NCBI RefSeq assembly: GCF_000021985.1
Contig: NC_011901.1
Location: 310,001-374,000 of the forward strand
Reading direction: 5' to 3'
DNA from: Thioalkalivibrio sulfidiphilus HL-EbGr7
Lineage (GTDB): Bacteria; Pseudomonadota; Gammaproteobacteria; Ectothiorhodospirales; Ectothiorhodospiraceae
DNA: 64,000 bases
Under the pieces are notes generated by a model. That model was given only the letters and a program-made list of their open reading frames with translations, was not told where the DNA came from and did not search any database. Shown here in pieces: positions 25,771-36,897 of this stretch. The number at the start of each line of letters is the position of its first letter. The stretch's first letter is position 1. A program made the position numbers and the translations under genes.

Positions 25771-26169
25771 TCAGCGCGCCGGACGGATGAACGGGAAGAT
25801 GTCCGTGGCGCCGATCACGTCGGTGATCACGAACACGATGAACAGCAGCAGCACCACGCCCAGCACGCTGGCGCTGCCCACCGGCAGTTCGTCGAGGCGC
25901 TCGTTGAGGGCGACCACTTCCGCGTCGGTCATGCGCGCCACACGCTCGGCGGCCTGGGCGGGATCCACACCCATGGTGGCGAGCTGCTCGCGCACGTCGT
26001 CGCGGGACAGGGTGGCCATGAGGCGCTCACGATCGGCCAGGGACTGTTCGGTGGCGAGCAGTTCGCCGGTGCCGATCATGCTGGCAAACGCGGGGCTCAG
26101 GGTGCCGCCCAGCAGGGCGAAGATGCAGAGCAGGACGAGTACACGTCGAATGTAGTTGTTCTTGATCAT
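25771..26169 (-). CDS. PA2779-family small membrane protein (first copy)
   Basis: The 132-residue protein starts at 26169 with GGAGG upstream, rather than the longer frame. It has an N-terminal hydrophobic segment, a middle domain (SMIGTGELLATEQSLADRE, SRDDVREQLATMGVDPAQA, ARMTDAEVVALNERLDELP), a second membrane segment and the end TDIFPFIRPAR. It is clearly paralogous to the downstream copy. It is the first gene of the four-gene unit ending with the GDCCVxC protein. There is no double-glycine leader site of the bacteriocin type, so a simple leader-peptide model is not supported by the sequence. Confidence 0.85.
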   Translation of the reverse strand: MIKNNYIRRVLVLLCIFALLGGTLSPAFASMIGTGELLATEQSLADRERLMATLSRDDVREQLATMGVDPAQAAERVARMTDAEVVALNERLDELPVGSASVLGVVLLLFIVFVITDVIGATDIFPFIRPAR

Positions 26170-26249
26170 GACGCACGACCTCCGGGGATCCATGGGTGGC
26201 TAAACCGGATACATTCTGTGCGGGTGTTTGTACGGGCGTCAATCGCTGA

Positions 26250-28496
<2,247 letters not shown>

Positions 28497-28497
<1 letters not shown>

Positions 28498-30326
28498 TGT
28501 TCAGGGTGACGGAATCGATACATGCAAGGGGCCCCATGGGCCCCTTGTCACGTCTGGCGCGCAGCGTCGCGCTCACCGCAGGTCGGCCTTCAGGCCAACA
28601 ACACGCTGCGGGTCGGACACTGCGCCGTCGGCCTGAAGGCCGACCCACGATCCTGCTCGCACTCATCCTGCTGCTGTTCGCGGGTGTCGCGTCGGCCACC
28701 GAGCGCCCCGGCGTCCACGCTATCGCCTCGGCCCACCCGCTGGCCACGGCGGCGGGCCACGAGGTGCTGGAACGGGGCGGCAACGCCTTCGACGCCGCCA
28801 TCGCGGTGACCGCCGCCCTGGGTGTGGTGGAACCCTACGGCTCCGGCATCGGCGGCGGCGGGTTCTTCCTGCTGCACCGCGCCAAAGACGGTTTCCAGAC
28901 CATGCTGGACGGCCGGGAGACCGCCCCCGGCGCCGCCCACCGGGACATGTACCTGGATGCGCAGGGTGATGTGATCCCGAACCTCTCCGTGGACGGCCCC
29001 CTGTCCGCCGGTATCCCCGGCACGCCCGCGGCCCTGGTGCACCTGGCCGAGCGCTACGGCGCCCTGCCGCTCGCGGATTCCCTGGCCCCCGCCGTGCGCC
29101 TGGCCCGGGACGGCTTCCCCGTGGACGCCGTGTACCGGCGCATGGCCAACTTCCGCCTGCCGGCCCTGAACGCCCATCCCGAGGCGGCCCGGGTGCTGCT
29201 GTACAACGGGCGCGTGCCCGCGGAAGGCACGATCATCCGCCAGCCGGACCTGGCCGATACCCTGGAGCGTCTGGGCCGGGAAGGCTTCGAGGGATTCTAT
29301 GGTGGTGAACTGGCCGAGCGCCTGGTGCAGGGCGTGCGCGAGGCCGGCGGCATCTGGACCCTGGAGGACCTGGCGAACTACCGCGTGGTGGAGCGCGAAC
29401 CGGTGCGCGGCGAGTACCGGGGCTACCGCATCACCGCCGCCTCTCCGCCGTCCTCCGGCGGCGTGGCCCTGATCAGCATCCTCAACCAGCTGTCCCACTA
29501 CGACCTGACCGCGCTGGACCGCGTCACCCGCACCCACCTGATGGTGGAGGCCATGCGCCGTGCCTACCGGGACCGGGCCGAGTACCTGGGCGATCCCGAC
29601 TTCGTGGACATGCCCCTGGCCCGTCTGCTGAGCCCCGACTACGCGGCCGGCCTGCGCGCCACCATCCACCCGGAGCGCGCCACCCCCAGCGAGCTGCTGC
29701 CCGTGGTGCTGGAGCCGGCGCCGGAGAGCGAGCAGACCAGCCACTTCTCCGTGCTGGATGCCGAGGGCAACCGGGTGGCGGCCACCATCACTATCAACTA
29801 CCCCTTCGGCTCCGGCTTCATGCCGCCCGGCACCGGCGTGCTGCTCAACGACGAAATGGACGACTTCTCCGCCAAGCCCGGCGTACCCAACGTCTACGGC
29901 CTGGTGGGCGCCGAGGCCAACGCCATCGCGCCGAACAAGCGCATGCTCTCCAGCATGACGCCGGCCTTCGTGGAAAACGACGCGCGCCTCGCCATCCTGG
30001 GCACCCCCGGCGGAAGCCGCATCATCACCATGGTGCTGCTGGGCGCGATGGAGTTCATGGAAGGCGGAGAGGCTCAGGCCATCGTGTCGCTGCCCCGTTT
30101 CCATCACCAGTACCTGCCGGACGAGATCCAGTTCGAGGTGGATGCCTTCGACGCCGCAACCCTGCAAGGTCTCCAGTCCCGAGGCCACAGCCTCGCCCCC
30201 CAGGCGCGGCGCTTCGGCAACATGCAGGCCATCGTGTGGGATCGGCGCTCCGGTGATGTGAGCGCCGCCTCGGATCCGCGGGGGATCGGCGAGGCGCGGA
30301 AACGGGAAATTAATGGGCAGGATTAG
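28497..30326 (+). CDS. ggt: Gamma-glutamyltransferase (GGT) proenzyme
   Basis: The 609-residue proenzyme transfers or hydrolyses gamma-glutamyl groups, for example from glutathione, in the periplasm. The processing nucleophile is Thr414 in EQTSHFSVLDAEGN, where the precursor cuts itself into large and small subunits. Other family blocks are GVHAIASAHPLATAAG, GSGIGGGGFFLLH, SSGGVALISILN, NDEMDDFS and LSSMTPAFV. A signal-peptide core ILLALILLLFAGVASA is visible, but the start is unclear. The stretch between ATG 28497 and that core contains a GC-rich hairpin (28525-28547) and a palindromic repeat (28579-28647), translated as a 50-residue n-region. ATG 28536 or TTG 28545 are alternatives. Confidence 0.88.
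28525..28547. terminator. Strong GC hairpin at ggt 5' end (terminator-like)
   Basis: CAAGGGGCCC and GGGCCCCTTG pair perfectly around CAT, 27 bases after the ferredoxin stop. No T-run follows. It would sit at or inside the annotated start of ggt, so it may attenuate read-through. Confidence 0.5.
28579..28647. repeat. GGTCGGCCTTCAGGCC palindrome inside ggt N-terminal region
   Basis: The arm GCAGGTCGGCCTTCAGGCC is mirrored by GTCGGCCTGAAGGCCGACC about 30 bases later. It is a variant of the element at 24017-24090. It keeps the ggt frame open and encodes the Arg/Gly-rich stretch ahead of the signal-peptide core. Confidence 0.75.
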
Positions 30327-30429
30327 CAGGACTTATGGGCGGATTTGCAGGATTGAATGATCAGGCGGGGTGCCGCGATAAGCATTCATTGAATCCTGTC
30401 AGTCCCGAGGAGTCCTGTTAGTCCTGTCC
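30315..30429. repeat. ACAGGATTN-type nonamer inverted repeat, copy 1
   Basis: GGGCAGGATTAGCAGGAC and GGATTTGCAGGATTGAATGA are mirrored by TCATTGAATCCTGTCAGTCC and GAGTCCTGTTAGTCCTGTCC. The left arm starts inside the last codons of ggt. The family recurs at 58245-58319 and 62806-62983. Confidence 0.8.
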
Positions 30430-30453
30430 ATTTCCTTTTTCACCGACGAGGCC

Positions 30454-30505
30454 TTGTAAAGAGGAAGCTTCGGCATCTATGATACAAGCAAGCAAGTAAT
30501 CACTT
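30454..30505 (+). promoter_or_regulatory. Promoter and candidate operator of the TetR-cytochrome-RND operon
   Basis: TTGTAA (30454-30459), an 18-base spacer and TATGAT (30478-30483) form a good sigma-70 promoter. AAGTAATCACTT (30494-30505) covers the expected transcription start and has AAGT/ACTT half-sites, a plausible autoregulatory TetR site. The function is inferred from position. Confidence 0.5.
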
Positions 30506-30521
30506 ACATTAGTGGAGATGC

Positions 30522-31121
30522 ATGCGCAAATCCGGCGAGGAACGGCGGGAAGAGATCGTCCAGGCGGTGCTGGATCTTGCTGCCGAGCGGGGCGTGGGGC
30601 AGGTGACCGCCCAGGCTATCGCGGACCGGGTGGGCATCGCCCAGCCCACGGTCTTCCGCCACTTCAAGACCCGCGACGCCATCCTCCGGGCCGCCCTGGA
30701 GTGGATCGGCAAGGGGGTGCTCACCGTGCTGACGCCCATCTTCGCCGGATCCGGTCCGGCCGACGAGCGCCTGCGCCAGCTCCTCTCGCGGCAGTTGCAG
30801 TTCATCAGCCAGCGCAGGGGGCTGCCGCGCCTGCTGTTTTCGGAACGCCTGCACATGGAGGACCCGGAACTCAAGGCCGTCGTGCGGCGGATCATGGAGA
30901 CCTACACGGGGCGGGTCAGGTCACTGCTGGATGAGGGCGTGGACGAAGGCAAGTTCCGCCCCGACCTGGATACGGAAGAGACGGCCCGGCTCATCACCGC
31001 CCTGGTGCAGGGACTGGTGATGCGCTGGTCCATCAGCGACTTCGAGTTCCCCCTGGAGGCCCAGGGCGACACCCTGTGGCGGCTGTTGGAGCCGGCGCTC
31101 GAGGCGCGCTGGACACCCTGA
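30522..31121 (+). CDS. TetR-family transcriptional regulator
   Basis: The 199-residue regulator has a TetR DNA-binding domain at residues about 8-56 (REEIVQAVLDLAAERGVGQVT; IADRVGIAQPTVFRHFKTRD), followed by a helical ligand-binding domain. The C-terminal part (ETARLITALVQGLVMRW) resembles the TetR_C group. It is the first gene of a unit with a small c-type cytochrome and an RND adaptor and permease, so it is probably the local repressor of that pump. The promoter at 30454-30483 carries an apparent dyad at the start site. The ligand is unknown. Confidence 0.9.
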   Translation: MRKSGEERREEIVQAVLDLAAERGVGQVTAQAIADRVGIAQPTVFRHFKTRDAILRAALEWIGKGVLTVLTPIFAGSGPADERLRQLLSRQLQFISQRRGLPRLLFSERLHMEDPELKAVVRRIMETYTGRVRSLLDEGVDEGKFRPDLDTEETARLITALVQGLVMRWSISDFEFPLEAQGDTLWRLLEPALEARWTP

Positions 31122-31202
31122 GGCATTCAGGCCGTCGTTCCCGTTCGCCCCGTTGCGCACTGAAACATGTACCAAATATCCATCAATAAAGGAGACACAC
31201 CG

Positions 31203-31634
31203 ATGAGTCTGTCGAACACCGTACGCCGTGCCGCGCTCGCCCTTGTCGCCGTCTCGTGGATCGCCGGCGCCGCTGCCCAGGAGGGGCCGACCTTCAAGGT
31301 GATCATGCAGGGGCTCGCCGAGGACATGAACCACCTCAACACCGCCATCTTCGCCGAGGACTTCGAGGCCATCGAGCGTTACGCGTCCGCCATCGCCCAT
31401 CATCCCCGGCCGTCCCCCGCGGAGCGCCAGCGGCTCATGGACGCCGTGGGTCCCCGTATGGAGTTGTTCCAGTCCATCGACCGTTCCGTGCATGGCGGTG
31501 CCGGTGAGATGGCGGACGCGGCCCGGGTGGGGGACATGGACGGCGTGCTGCGCTATCACGCCAAAGTAATGCAGGGGTGCGTGACCTGCCACTCGGCCTT
31601 CCGCGACCAGTTAACCCGCGCACCGAACCCCTGA
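31203..31634 (+). CDS. Periplasmic c-type cytochrome, cytochrome c'-like
   Basis: The 143-residue protein starts at 31203 after AAAGGAG. It has a signal peptide (cleavage near AAA-QEGP, about residue 25) and one heme-binding motif CVTCH (Cys126, Cys129, His130) close to the C-terminus, preceded by long amphipathic helices. A C-terminal CxxCH after a helical bundle is the cytochrome c'/c556 layout. Such proteins bind NO, or shuttle electrons in some members. The gene lies between a tetR gene and an RND adaptor, with 12 bases to the latter, so it is co-transcribed with an efflux pump, an unusual partner. Its role there is unknown. Confidence 0.85.
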   Translation: MSLSNTVRRAALALVAVSWIAGAAAQEGPTFKVIMQGLAEDMNHLNTAIFAEDFEAIERYASAIAHHPRPSPAERQRLMDAVGPRMELFQSIDRSVHGGAGEMADAARVGDMDGVLRYHAKVMQGCVTCHSAFRDQLTRAPNP

Positions 31635-31646
31635 GGTCCTGCAGCG

Positions 31647-32780
31647 ATGTCCGCCCCCGAGATACCCCGCCTGTCCTGGCCCCAGCGCCTGATCGTCACG
31701 GTCGTGCTCGTGCTGCTGGCCGTATGGATCGGGTTGGCAGGCGCCGAGCGCCTCTCGGCCCGATTCGACCCGGAACCCGCGCGTGCCGTGCCGCCGCCGG
31801 CCGTGGAGACGCTTGTCGTCTCGGAGGAGACGGCGGTTGTGGAGCGGGTCTATCGCGGTAGCGTGGAGTCCGAGGGGCGGGCGCGCATCTCGGCCCGGCT
31901 CACGGCCCAGATACTTCAGATCCCCCATCGTGAAGGCGCCCTCGTGCGCCGGGGGGACGTGCTTGCCCGTCTGGATGACGAGGAAATCAGGCGCGACGCG
32001 GCCCGTCTCGAGGCCGTGGCCGACCGCCTGGAAGGCGAACGGGCCACCGCCCGGCGTGAAGCCGCCCGCCAGGAGGATCTCTTCCGGCGCAACCTGACAC
32101 CGGAGCGAAGCCTCGACGACGCCCGCCAGCGGGTAAGCACCCTGGAGGCCCAGATCCGCGAGAACGCGGCGGCGCTGGGCCTGGTGCAAAGGCGCCTGAC
32201 CTACGCGGAGGAACGCGCCCCGTTCGACGCGCAGGTGCAGCGCGTCCACGCCAGCGAGGGCGAACTGGCCGCCGCGGGTCAGCCCCTGGTGGAACTGGTG
32301 GCACTCAGCAGCCTCAAGGCGGTGGTGCAGGTGCCGCAGGTGGATGCCCGCCGTCTGCGCCCGGGGATGACCGTGCGCCTGGAGGTCCCGGCCCTGAGCC
32401 GGATCTGGCCCGCCCGGGTGGACCGCGTCTACCCGGCCCTGGACGCCGGCAGCCGCAACGCGACTTTTGCCGCGTTCTTTCCCGAAGACGCGGATGGGGT
32501 GCGCCCCGGCATGGCCGTGCAGGCCCATATCGCGCTGGATCACATCGAGGGGGCCGTGCGCCTCCCGGCCCAGGCGGTGCTCGGTGAGGGGCCGGAGCGC
32601 CGGGTGTATGTGCTGGAGGACGGCCGCGCGCGGGAGCGCCTCGTGCAGGTGGCCGTGGCCCGCGCCGGCGAGTACCTGATCACCGCCGGGCTCGAGGCGG
32701 GTGAGCAGGTCATCGTCACCGCCGACCCGCGCCTTGGCGACGGCCTGCCCGTGCAGGCCGGCGAGCATCCCCACCGATGA
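31647..32780 (+). CDS. RND efflux periplasmic adaptor (membrane fusion protein)
   Basis: The 377-residue protein has an N-terminal membrane anchor (about 12-34), a barrel-sandwich start (VYRGSVESEGRARISARLTAQ), a lipoyl-type half (HREGALVRRGDVLARLDDEE), a helical hairpin (60-residue coiled coil, GERATARREAARQEDLFRR), and beta-barrel and membrane-proximal regions (GMTVRLEVPALS; RVYVLEDGRARERLV). It links an inner-membrane RND pump to an outer-membrane channel. Its stop overlaps the permease start (ATGA). No outer-membrane factor gene is adjacent, so an external TolC is presumably used. Confidence 0.92.
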   Translation: MSAPEIPRLSWPQRLIVTVVLVLLAVWIGLAGAERLSARFDPEPARAVPPPAVETLVVSEETAVVERVYRGSVESEGRARISARLTAQILQIPHREGALVRRGDVLARLDDEEIRRDAARLEAVADRLEGERATARREAARQEDLFRRNLTPERSLDDARQRVSTLEAQIRENAAALGLVQRRLTYAEERAPFDAQVQRVHASEGELAAAGQPLVELVALSSLKAVVQVPQVDARRLRPGMTVRLEVPALSRIWPARVDRVYPALDAGSRNATFAAFFPEDADGVRPGMAVQAHIALDHIEGAVRLPAQAVLGEGPERRVYVLEDGRARERLVQVAVARAGEYLITAGLEAGEQVIVTADPRLGDGLPVQAGEHPHR

Positions 32781-35700
32781 ACTGGCCCGAGTGGGTCCTG
32801 CACCAGCGCCACACGGTGATCGCGCTGCTGGTCGGCGCCCTGGTGCTGGGCGTGCAGGCCCGTTTCCAGTTGCCCGTGCAGCTCTTCCCGGACACGGACC
32901 CGCCCACGGTCACGGTGATCACCGAGTATCCGGGCATGGCGGCGACGGACGTGGACGCGGACCTCACCCGCCTGCTGGAGGAGGAGTTCGCGAGCCTAGA
33001 CGGTGTCACGCGCATCTCCGGCACCAGCCAGGCGGGGCTTTCGGTGGTGCGGGTGGAGTTCGACTACGGCATGCTGGCGACGCTGGCGGCCGTGGATGTG
33101 CAGAACGCCGTGGGGCGCGTGCGCCGGGACCTGCCCGGGACCATCGGCGAGCCGCGGGTGCTGGAATTCTCCACCGCCGACAAGCCCATCGTCACCGTCG
33201 CCCTGCGAAGCGACACGCTAGATCTCGCGGACGTGCGCGAGGTGGCGGACAACGCCGTGCGCGAGCGCCTGGAGCGGGTGCCCGGCGTGGCGGCGGTGGA
33301 TATCATCGGCGCCCACAGGCGCGAACTGCACGTGGCCCTGGAGCCGGACCGTGCCGAGTCCCTGGGTGTGGACCTGGAGCAGGTGGTGGCCGCGCTCGAT
33401 GCCTGGAACCTGGTCGCCCCCGGCGGGCGTGTGCGTCACGGGGCGCTGGAGAGCGTGATCCGTTTCGACGCCCCCATTGATTCGGCCGAGACCGCCGAGC
33501 GCATCGTGCTGCGCTCCGATGCCGCCGGGCAGGTGCGCCTGGGCGACGTGGCTACGGTCAGCCTCGCGCCGGGCGAGATCCGCAACGCCTATCGCTTCGA
33601 CGGCCTTCCTGCCATCGCTGTGCAGGTGCTGCGCCGGGACGACGCCAACACGGTGGAGGTGGCCGCGCGGGTGCGCGAGGTGCTGGAGGCGCTGCGGGCC
33701 GAGCATCCGGCGCTGGAGATCGTCGTCGCCGATGATGACTCCGTGTTCACCGAACGGGTCATCACCGACATGACCCGCACCGTGCTCGTGGCCGTGGCGC
33801 TCACCATGGCCGTGGTGCTGGTCTTTCTCGCGGATCTTCGCCAGGCAGCGATCATCGCCCTGTCCATCCCCGCCGCCTTTCTCGCCACCTTCGCTCTCAT
33901 GCAGGCGGCGGGGCTCGACCTCAACATGGTCACCATGTCAGCGCTCATCCTCGCCATCGGCCTGCTGGTGGACGACGGCATCGTGGTGCTGGAGAACATC
34001 CACCGGCATCTCGAACTGCCCGACACCAGCGCGCGCAGCGCCGTGGTCAACGGCGTCGGCGAGATCCTCTCCGCCAAGCTCGGCGGTTCGCTCACGACCC
34101 TGGGCGTGCTGGTGCCGCTGATGTTCATGGGCAGTTTCATCGGCGAACTGTTCCGGCCGCTCGCCATGACGCTTGCCTTCGCGCTCGCCTCGTCGTTCGT
34201 CATGGCCGTGACCCTGGTGCCGCTGCTCGGCGTGTGGTGGCTCAGGCCCGGCCGCCCGCAGGCGCCCAACCGGCTCGTGGTGTGGCTTGGCCGCGCGGGC
34301 GGCGCAGTGCGCGTCAACTACCTGGCCGGCCTGGGGCTCGCCCTGCGCCGGCCGGTGACGATCCTGGTGACGTCGGTGCTTCTGCTCGCGGCAAGCCTCG
34401 GCATGCTGCGCATGGTGGGCAGCGAGATGATGCCGCGCTTCGACTCGGGCAGCTTCCGGGTGGTGGTGGATCTGGTGCCGGGCGCAACGCTGGAGGAGAC
34501 CGTGCGTGCCGTCGCCCGCGCTGAGGACGTGCTGGTGGGTCGCGAGCATACGCTCACGGTGAGCACCCGCGCGGGCCACGAGGCCGGTGCGCGCGCGATG
34601 GGGGATCGCGGCGCCATGTCGGTCAACCAGGCCGAGATCACCGTCAACCTGGTCCCGCGCACCGAGCGCGAGGCCGACCAGTGGCAGATCATGGACCAGG
34701 TGCGCCAGGTCCTGGAGCAAACCCCCGGCGTGATGCTGGGCGTGCCGCGAGAGATGGGTGGCACGGCGCGCGCCAGCACCTCGGCCCCCATCGTTGTGCG
34801 CGTCTCGGGCGAGTCTCCGACCATGCTCGATCGCACCGCCCAGGCCCTGCTGGATCACCTGCGCGGCGTTCCCGGCATGACCGACCTTTACAAGGACTGG
34901 GCCCTGGACACCCCGGAACTGCGCGTGCGCCTGGATCACGAGCGTGTCGCCGAACTGGGCCTGACCGGCGCCCAGGTAGCCCGGGCCGTGCACCGGGCCA
35001 TGGACGGCGCCGTGGCCACCCGCTTCCGCCAGCCACCGCTCAGGGACCTGGACGTGGTGGTGCGTTATGCCGAGCCTCACCGCCTGCACCTGGAGGACCT
35101 GGAGAACGTCACCCTCGTCACGCCCGCGGGCCCGGTCCCCCTGCGCGAAGTGGCCACACTCGAACACGATCTCGGCCCGCGGGTGCTCACCCGGGAGGAC
35201 GGCCAGCGCACGCTGGACGTGCTCGGCTATCACCTGGGCCGGCCGCTCTCCGAGGTGGTGGCCGACGTGGAGGCGCGCCTCGCCACCTTCGAGGCCCACG
35301 ACGGCTACCGGGTGTTCCTGGTGGGCGAGCAGGCCGACTTCGACGAGGCCCGCGCCCACATGCTCCGCGCCCTGGTGCTGGCCGCACTGGCGGTCTACCT
35401 GCTGCTGGTGGTGCAGTTCGGCAGTTTCGCGCATCCGCTCACGGTGATGAGCGCCATCCCGCTGCAGTTTATCGGCGTCACGGCCGCGCTGCTGGTGGCG
35501 GGCAAGTACATCTCCATGCCCGCGCTGCTTGGCATCATCCTGCTCATCGGCATCGTGGTGAACAACAGCATCATCCTGCTCGACCTCACCCGCCGCCGCA
35601 TGGCCGAGGGCCTGGAGATCCATGCCGCCGTCACCGAGGCCGTGGACACCCGCATGCGTCCCATCATGATGACCGCGCTGTCGACGGTCGCCGGCATGTT

Positions 35701-35863
35701 CCCGCTCGCGTTGGAGATGGCCGTGGGTGCCGAGCGATTCTCACCGATTGCCACGGTGATCATTGGCGGCATCCTCGCTGCCACGGTGCTCACCCTGGTG
35801 GTGATCCCGGCGTTGTTCGTGGTGATGGAGCGCGGAGGCAGGCGCCGTAGGTTGGCGGGCTGA
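32777..35863 (+). CDS. RND efflux permease (AcrB/MMPL-type)
   Basis: The 1028-residue permease begins with MNWPEWVLHQRHTVIALLVG and has about twelve membrane spans in two halves, each followed by a large periplasmic loop. The periplasmic region has FPDTDPPTVTVITEYPGMAA and GTSQAGLSVVRVEFDYG; the RND core carries ILAIGLLVDDGIVVLENIHR (paired Asp residues for proton relay in TM4) and GIILLIGIVVNNSIILLDL in the second half. Length fits an HAE-type pump, but SwrC/MdtB-like features suggest drugs or other hydrophobic substrates; metal-type specificity motifs are not obvious. It ends the tetR-cytochrome-adaptor-permease unit. Confidence 0.92.
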   Translation: MNWPEWVLHQRHTVIALLVGALVLGVQARFQLPVQLFPDTDPPTVTVITEYPGMAATDVDADLTRLLEEEFASLDGVTRISGTSQAGLSVVRVEFDYGMLATLAAVDVQNAVGRVRRDLPGTIGEPRVLEFSTADKPIVTVALRSDTLDLADVREVADNAVRERLERVPGVAAVDIIGAHRRELHVALEPDRAESLGVDLEQVVAALDAWNLVAPGGRVRHGALESVIRFDAPIDSAETAERIVLRSDAAGQVRLGDVATVSLAPGEIRNAYRFDGLPAIAVQVLRRDDANTVEVAARVREVLEALRAEHPALEIVVADDDSVFTERVITDMTRTVLVAVALTMAVVLVFLADLRQAAIIALSIPAAFLATFALMQAAGLDLNMVTMSALILAIGLLVDDGIVVLENIHRHLELPDTSARSAVVNGVGEILSAKLGGSLTTLGVLVPLMFMGSFIGELFRPLAMTLAFALASSFVMAVTLVPLLGVWWLRPGRPQAPNRLVVWLGRAGGAVRVNYLAGLGLALRRPVTILVTSVLLLAASLGMLRMVGSEMMPRFDSGSFRVVVDLVPGATLEETVRAVARAEDVLVGREHTLTVSTRAGHEAGARAMGDRGAMSVNQAEITVNLVPRTEREADQWQIMDQVRQVLEQTPGVMLGVPREMGGTARASTSAPIVVRVSGESPTMLDRTAQALLDHLRGVPGMTDLYKDWALDTPELRVRLDHERVAELGLTGAQVARAVHRAMDGAVATRFRQPPLRDLDVVVRYAEPHRLHLEDLENVTLVTPAGPVPLREVATLEHDLGPRVLTREDGQRTLDVLGYHLGRPLSEVVADVEARLATFEAHDGYRVFLVGEQADFDEARAHMLRALVLAALAVYLLLVVQFGSFAHPLTVMSAIPLQFIGVTAALLVAGKYISMPALLGIILLIGIVVNNSIILLDLTRRRMAEGLEIHAAVTEAVDTRMRPIMMTALSTVAGMFPLALEMAVGAERFSPIATVIIGGILAATVLTLVVIPALFVVMERGGRRRRLAG

Positions 35864-35909
35864 TTGACAGCCTGTTGGCTTTGCTTCCCTCGCCTAAGCC
35901 TGCGCCTGC

Positions 35910-36800
35910 TTATCCCTGAGTGTCCTCCCCGAGTTGCTTGATGAACTCCACCACGTGGGGCAGCGCCATGTTTTCTTCTGGTGTGGCCGCAAGCAACGTG
36001 GCTTCCATGCCCTTCGGGTCCAGAGGAACCATGGCCACGTCACCCGCCTCCACCACGTGCTTCACCGCCCACAGGGGCAACGCCGTCACGCCTTGCCCGA
36101 GGGCCGCCAGCTCCACCAGCATGGCGGTGGTCTCCGCGGTGCGCACCCGGGCGGGCTCAACCCCCGCCGGCCAGAGGAAACGGGTGAACACATCCAGTCG
36201 TTCCCGCGCCACCGGATACGTGAGCAGGGTCTCGTTCGCCAGGTCCGTGGCCCGCACATGTGGTTTGCCCGCCAGCGGATGATCCGGCGCCGATATCAGC
36301 ACCACGGCAAAGCTGAACAGTGGTGTCCAGGCGATGCCCGGCAGCTCCCGGCGGTCCGGCGTCAGGACCAGGTCCAGGCGTCCGTCCAGCAGTCCGGGCA
36401 GGGGATCGAGGCTCGCCGAGAGGGCCACGTCCACGTCGATGCCCGGGTAGCGGCTGCGCCACCCGCGCAGCTTGGGCAGCAGCCAGTCCAGGCAGCTGTG
36501 GCATTCGCTGGCGATGTGCAGTCGCCCCCCGTCGCCCTGGGTCAGCCTGCGCAGGTCCGCGAGGGCTTCATCCAGTGCGGGCAGGACTTCTCCGGCCAGT
36601 CCCAGCAGCCTGAGCCCGGCCCGGGTGAAGCGCAGGGGACGCTGTCCGCGTGCCACCAGGGTCACCTCCAGCCGGCTCTCCAGTTCCTTGATCTGGTGGG
36701 ACACGGCGGACTGGGTCAGGTGCATGCGGCGGGCGGCACCGGTGAGGCTGCCCGCTTCGTGCAGGGTCTGGAGCATGCGAAGGTGCCGTACTTCTATCAT
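35910..36800 (-). CDS. metR: LysR-family regulator, MetR-like
   Basis: The 296-residue protein matches MetR in position and features. The N-terminal HTH reads MIEVRHLRMLQTLHEAGSLT, then GAARRMHLTQSAVSHQIKELE. The effector domain includes LHIASECHSCLDWLLPKL, the region that binds homocysteine in MetR. MetR activates metE and other methionine genes. It is divergent from a truncated metE. A MetR-type site (TGAA-N5-near TTCA) overlaps its start codon at 36800-36812. The gene looks intact even though its usual target, metE, is broken here, so it may control other genes elsewhere or be drifting. Confidence 0.87.
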   Translation of the reverse strand: MIEVRHLRMLQTLHEAGSLTGAARRMHLTQSAVSHQIKELESRLEVTLVARGQRPLRFTRAGLRLLGLAGEVLPALDEALADLRRLTQGDGGRLHIASECHSCLDWLLPKLRGWRSRYPGIDVDVALSASLDPLPGLLDGRLDLVLTPDRRELPGIAWTPLFSFAVVLISAPDHPLAGKPHVRATDLANETLLTYPVARERLDVFTRFLWPAGVEPARVRTAETTAMLVELAALGQGVTALPLWAVKHVVEAGDVAMVPLDPKGMEATLLAATPEENMALPHVVEFIKQLGEDTQG

Positions 36801-36812
36801 GAATTCTTCTCA
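36800..36812. promoter_or_regulatory. MetR box candidate
   Basis: TGAATTCTTCTCA matches the MetR consensus TGAA-N5-TTCA except for one base. It lies in the 97-base gap between metR and metE, where MetR sites are expected. Confidence 0.5.
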
Positions 36813-36897
36813 TGCTATTGTGAATTAATATCGTTTGTGCTCATTAAGAATCCGGGAGAAGGTATGCGTCAGTCAACGCAATGGATGGAGATCGATC

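Noticed and set aside
24117-26169. Bacteriocin processing cluster
   Set aside because: The C39-like peptidase suggested it, but there is no ABC exporter and no double-glycine leader in the small proteins, so the label is not supported.
36835-36897. An earlier start for metE
   Set aside because: The added residues do not match MetE N-termini, and the ATG at 36898 has a well-placed GGAG.
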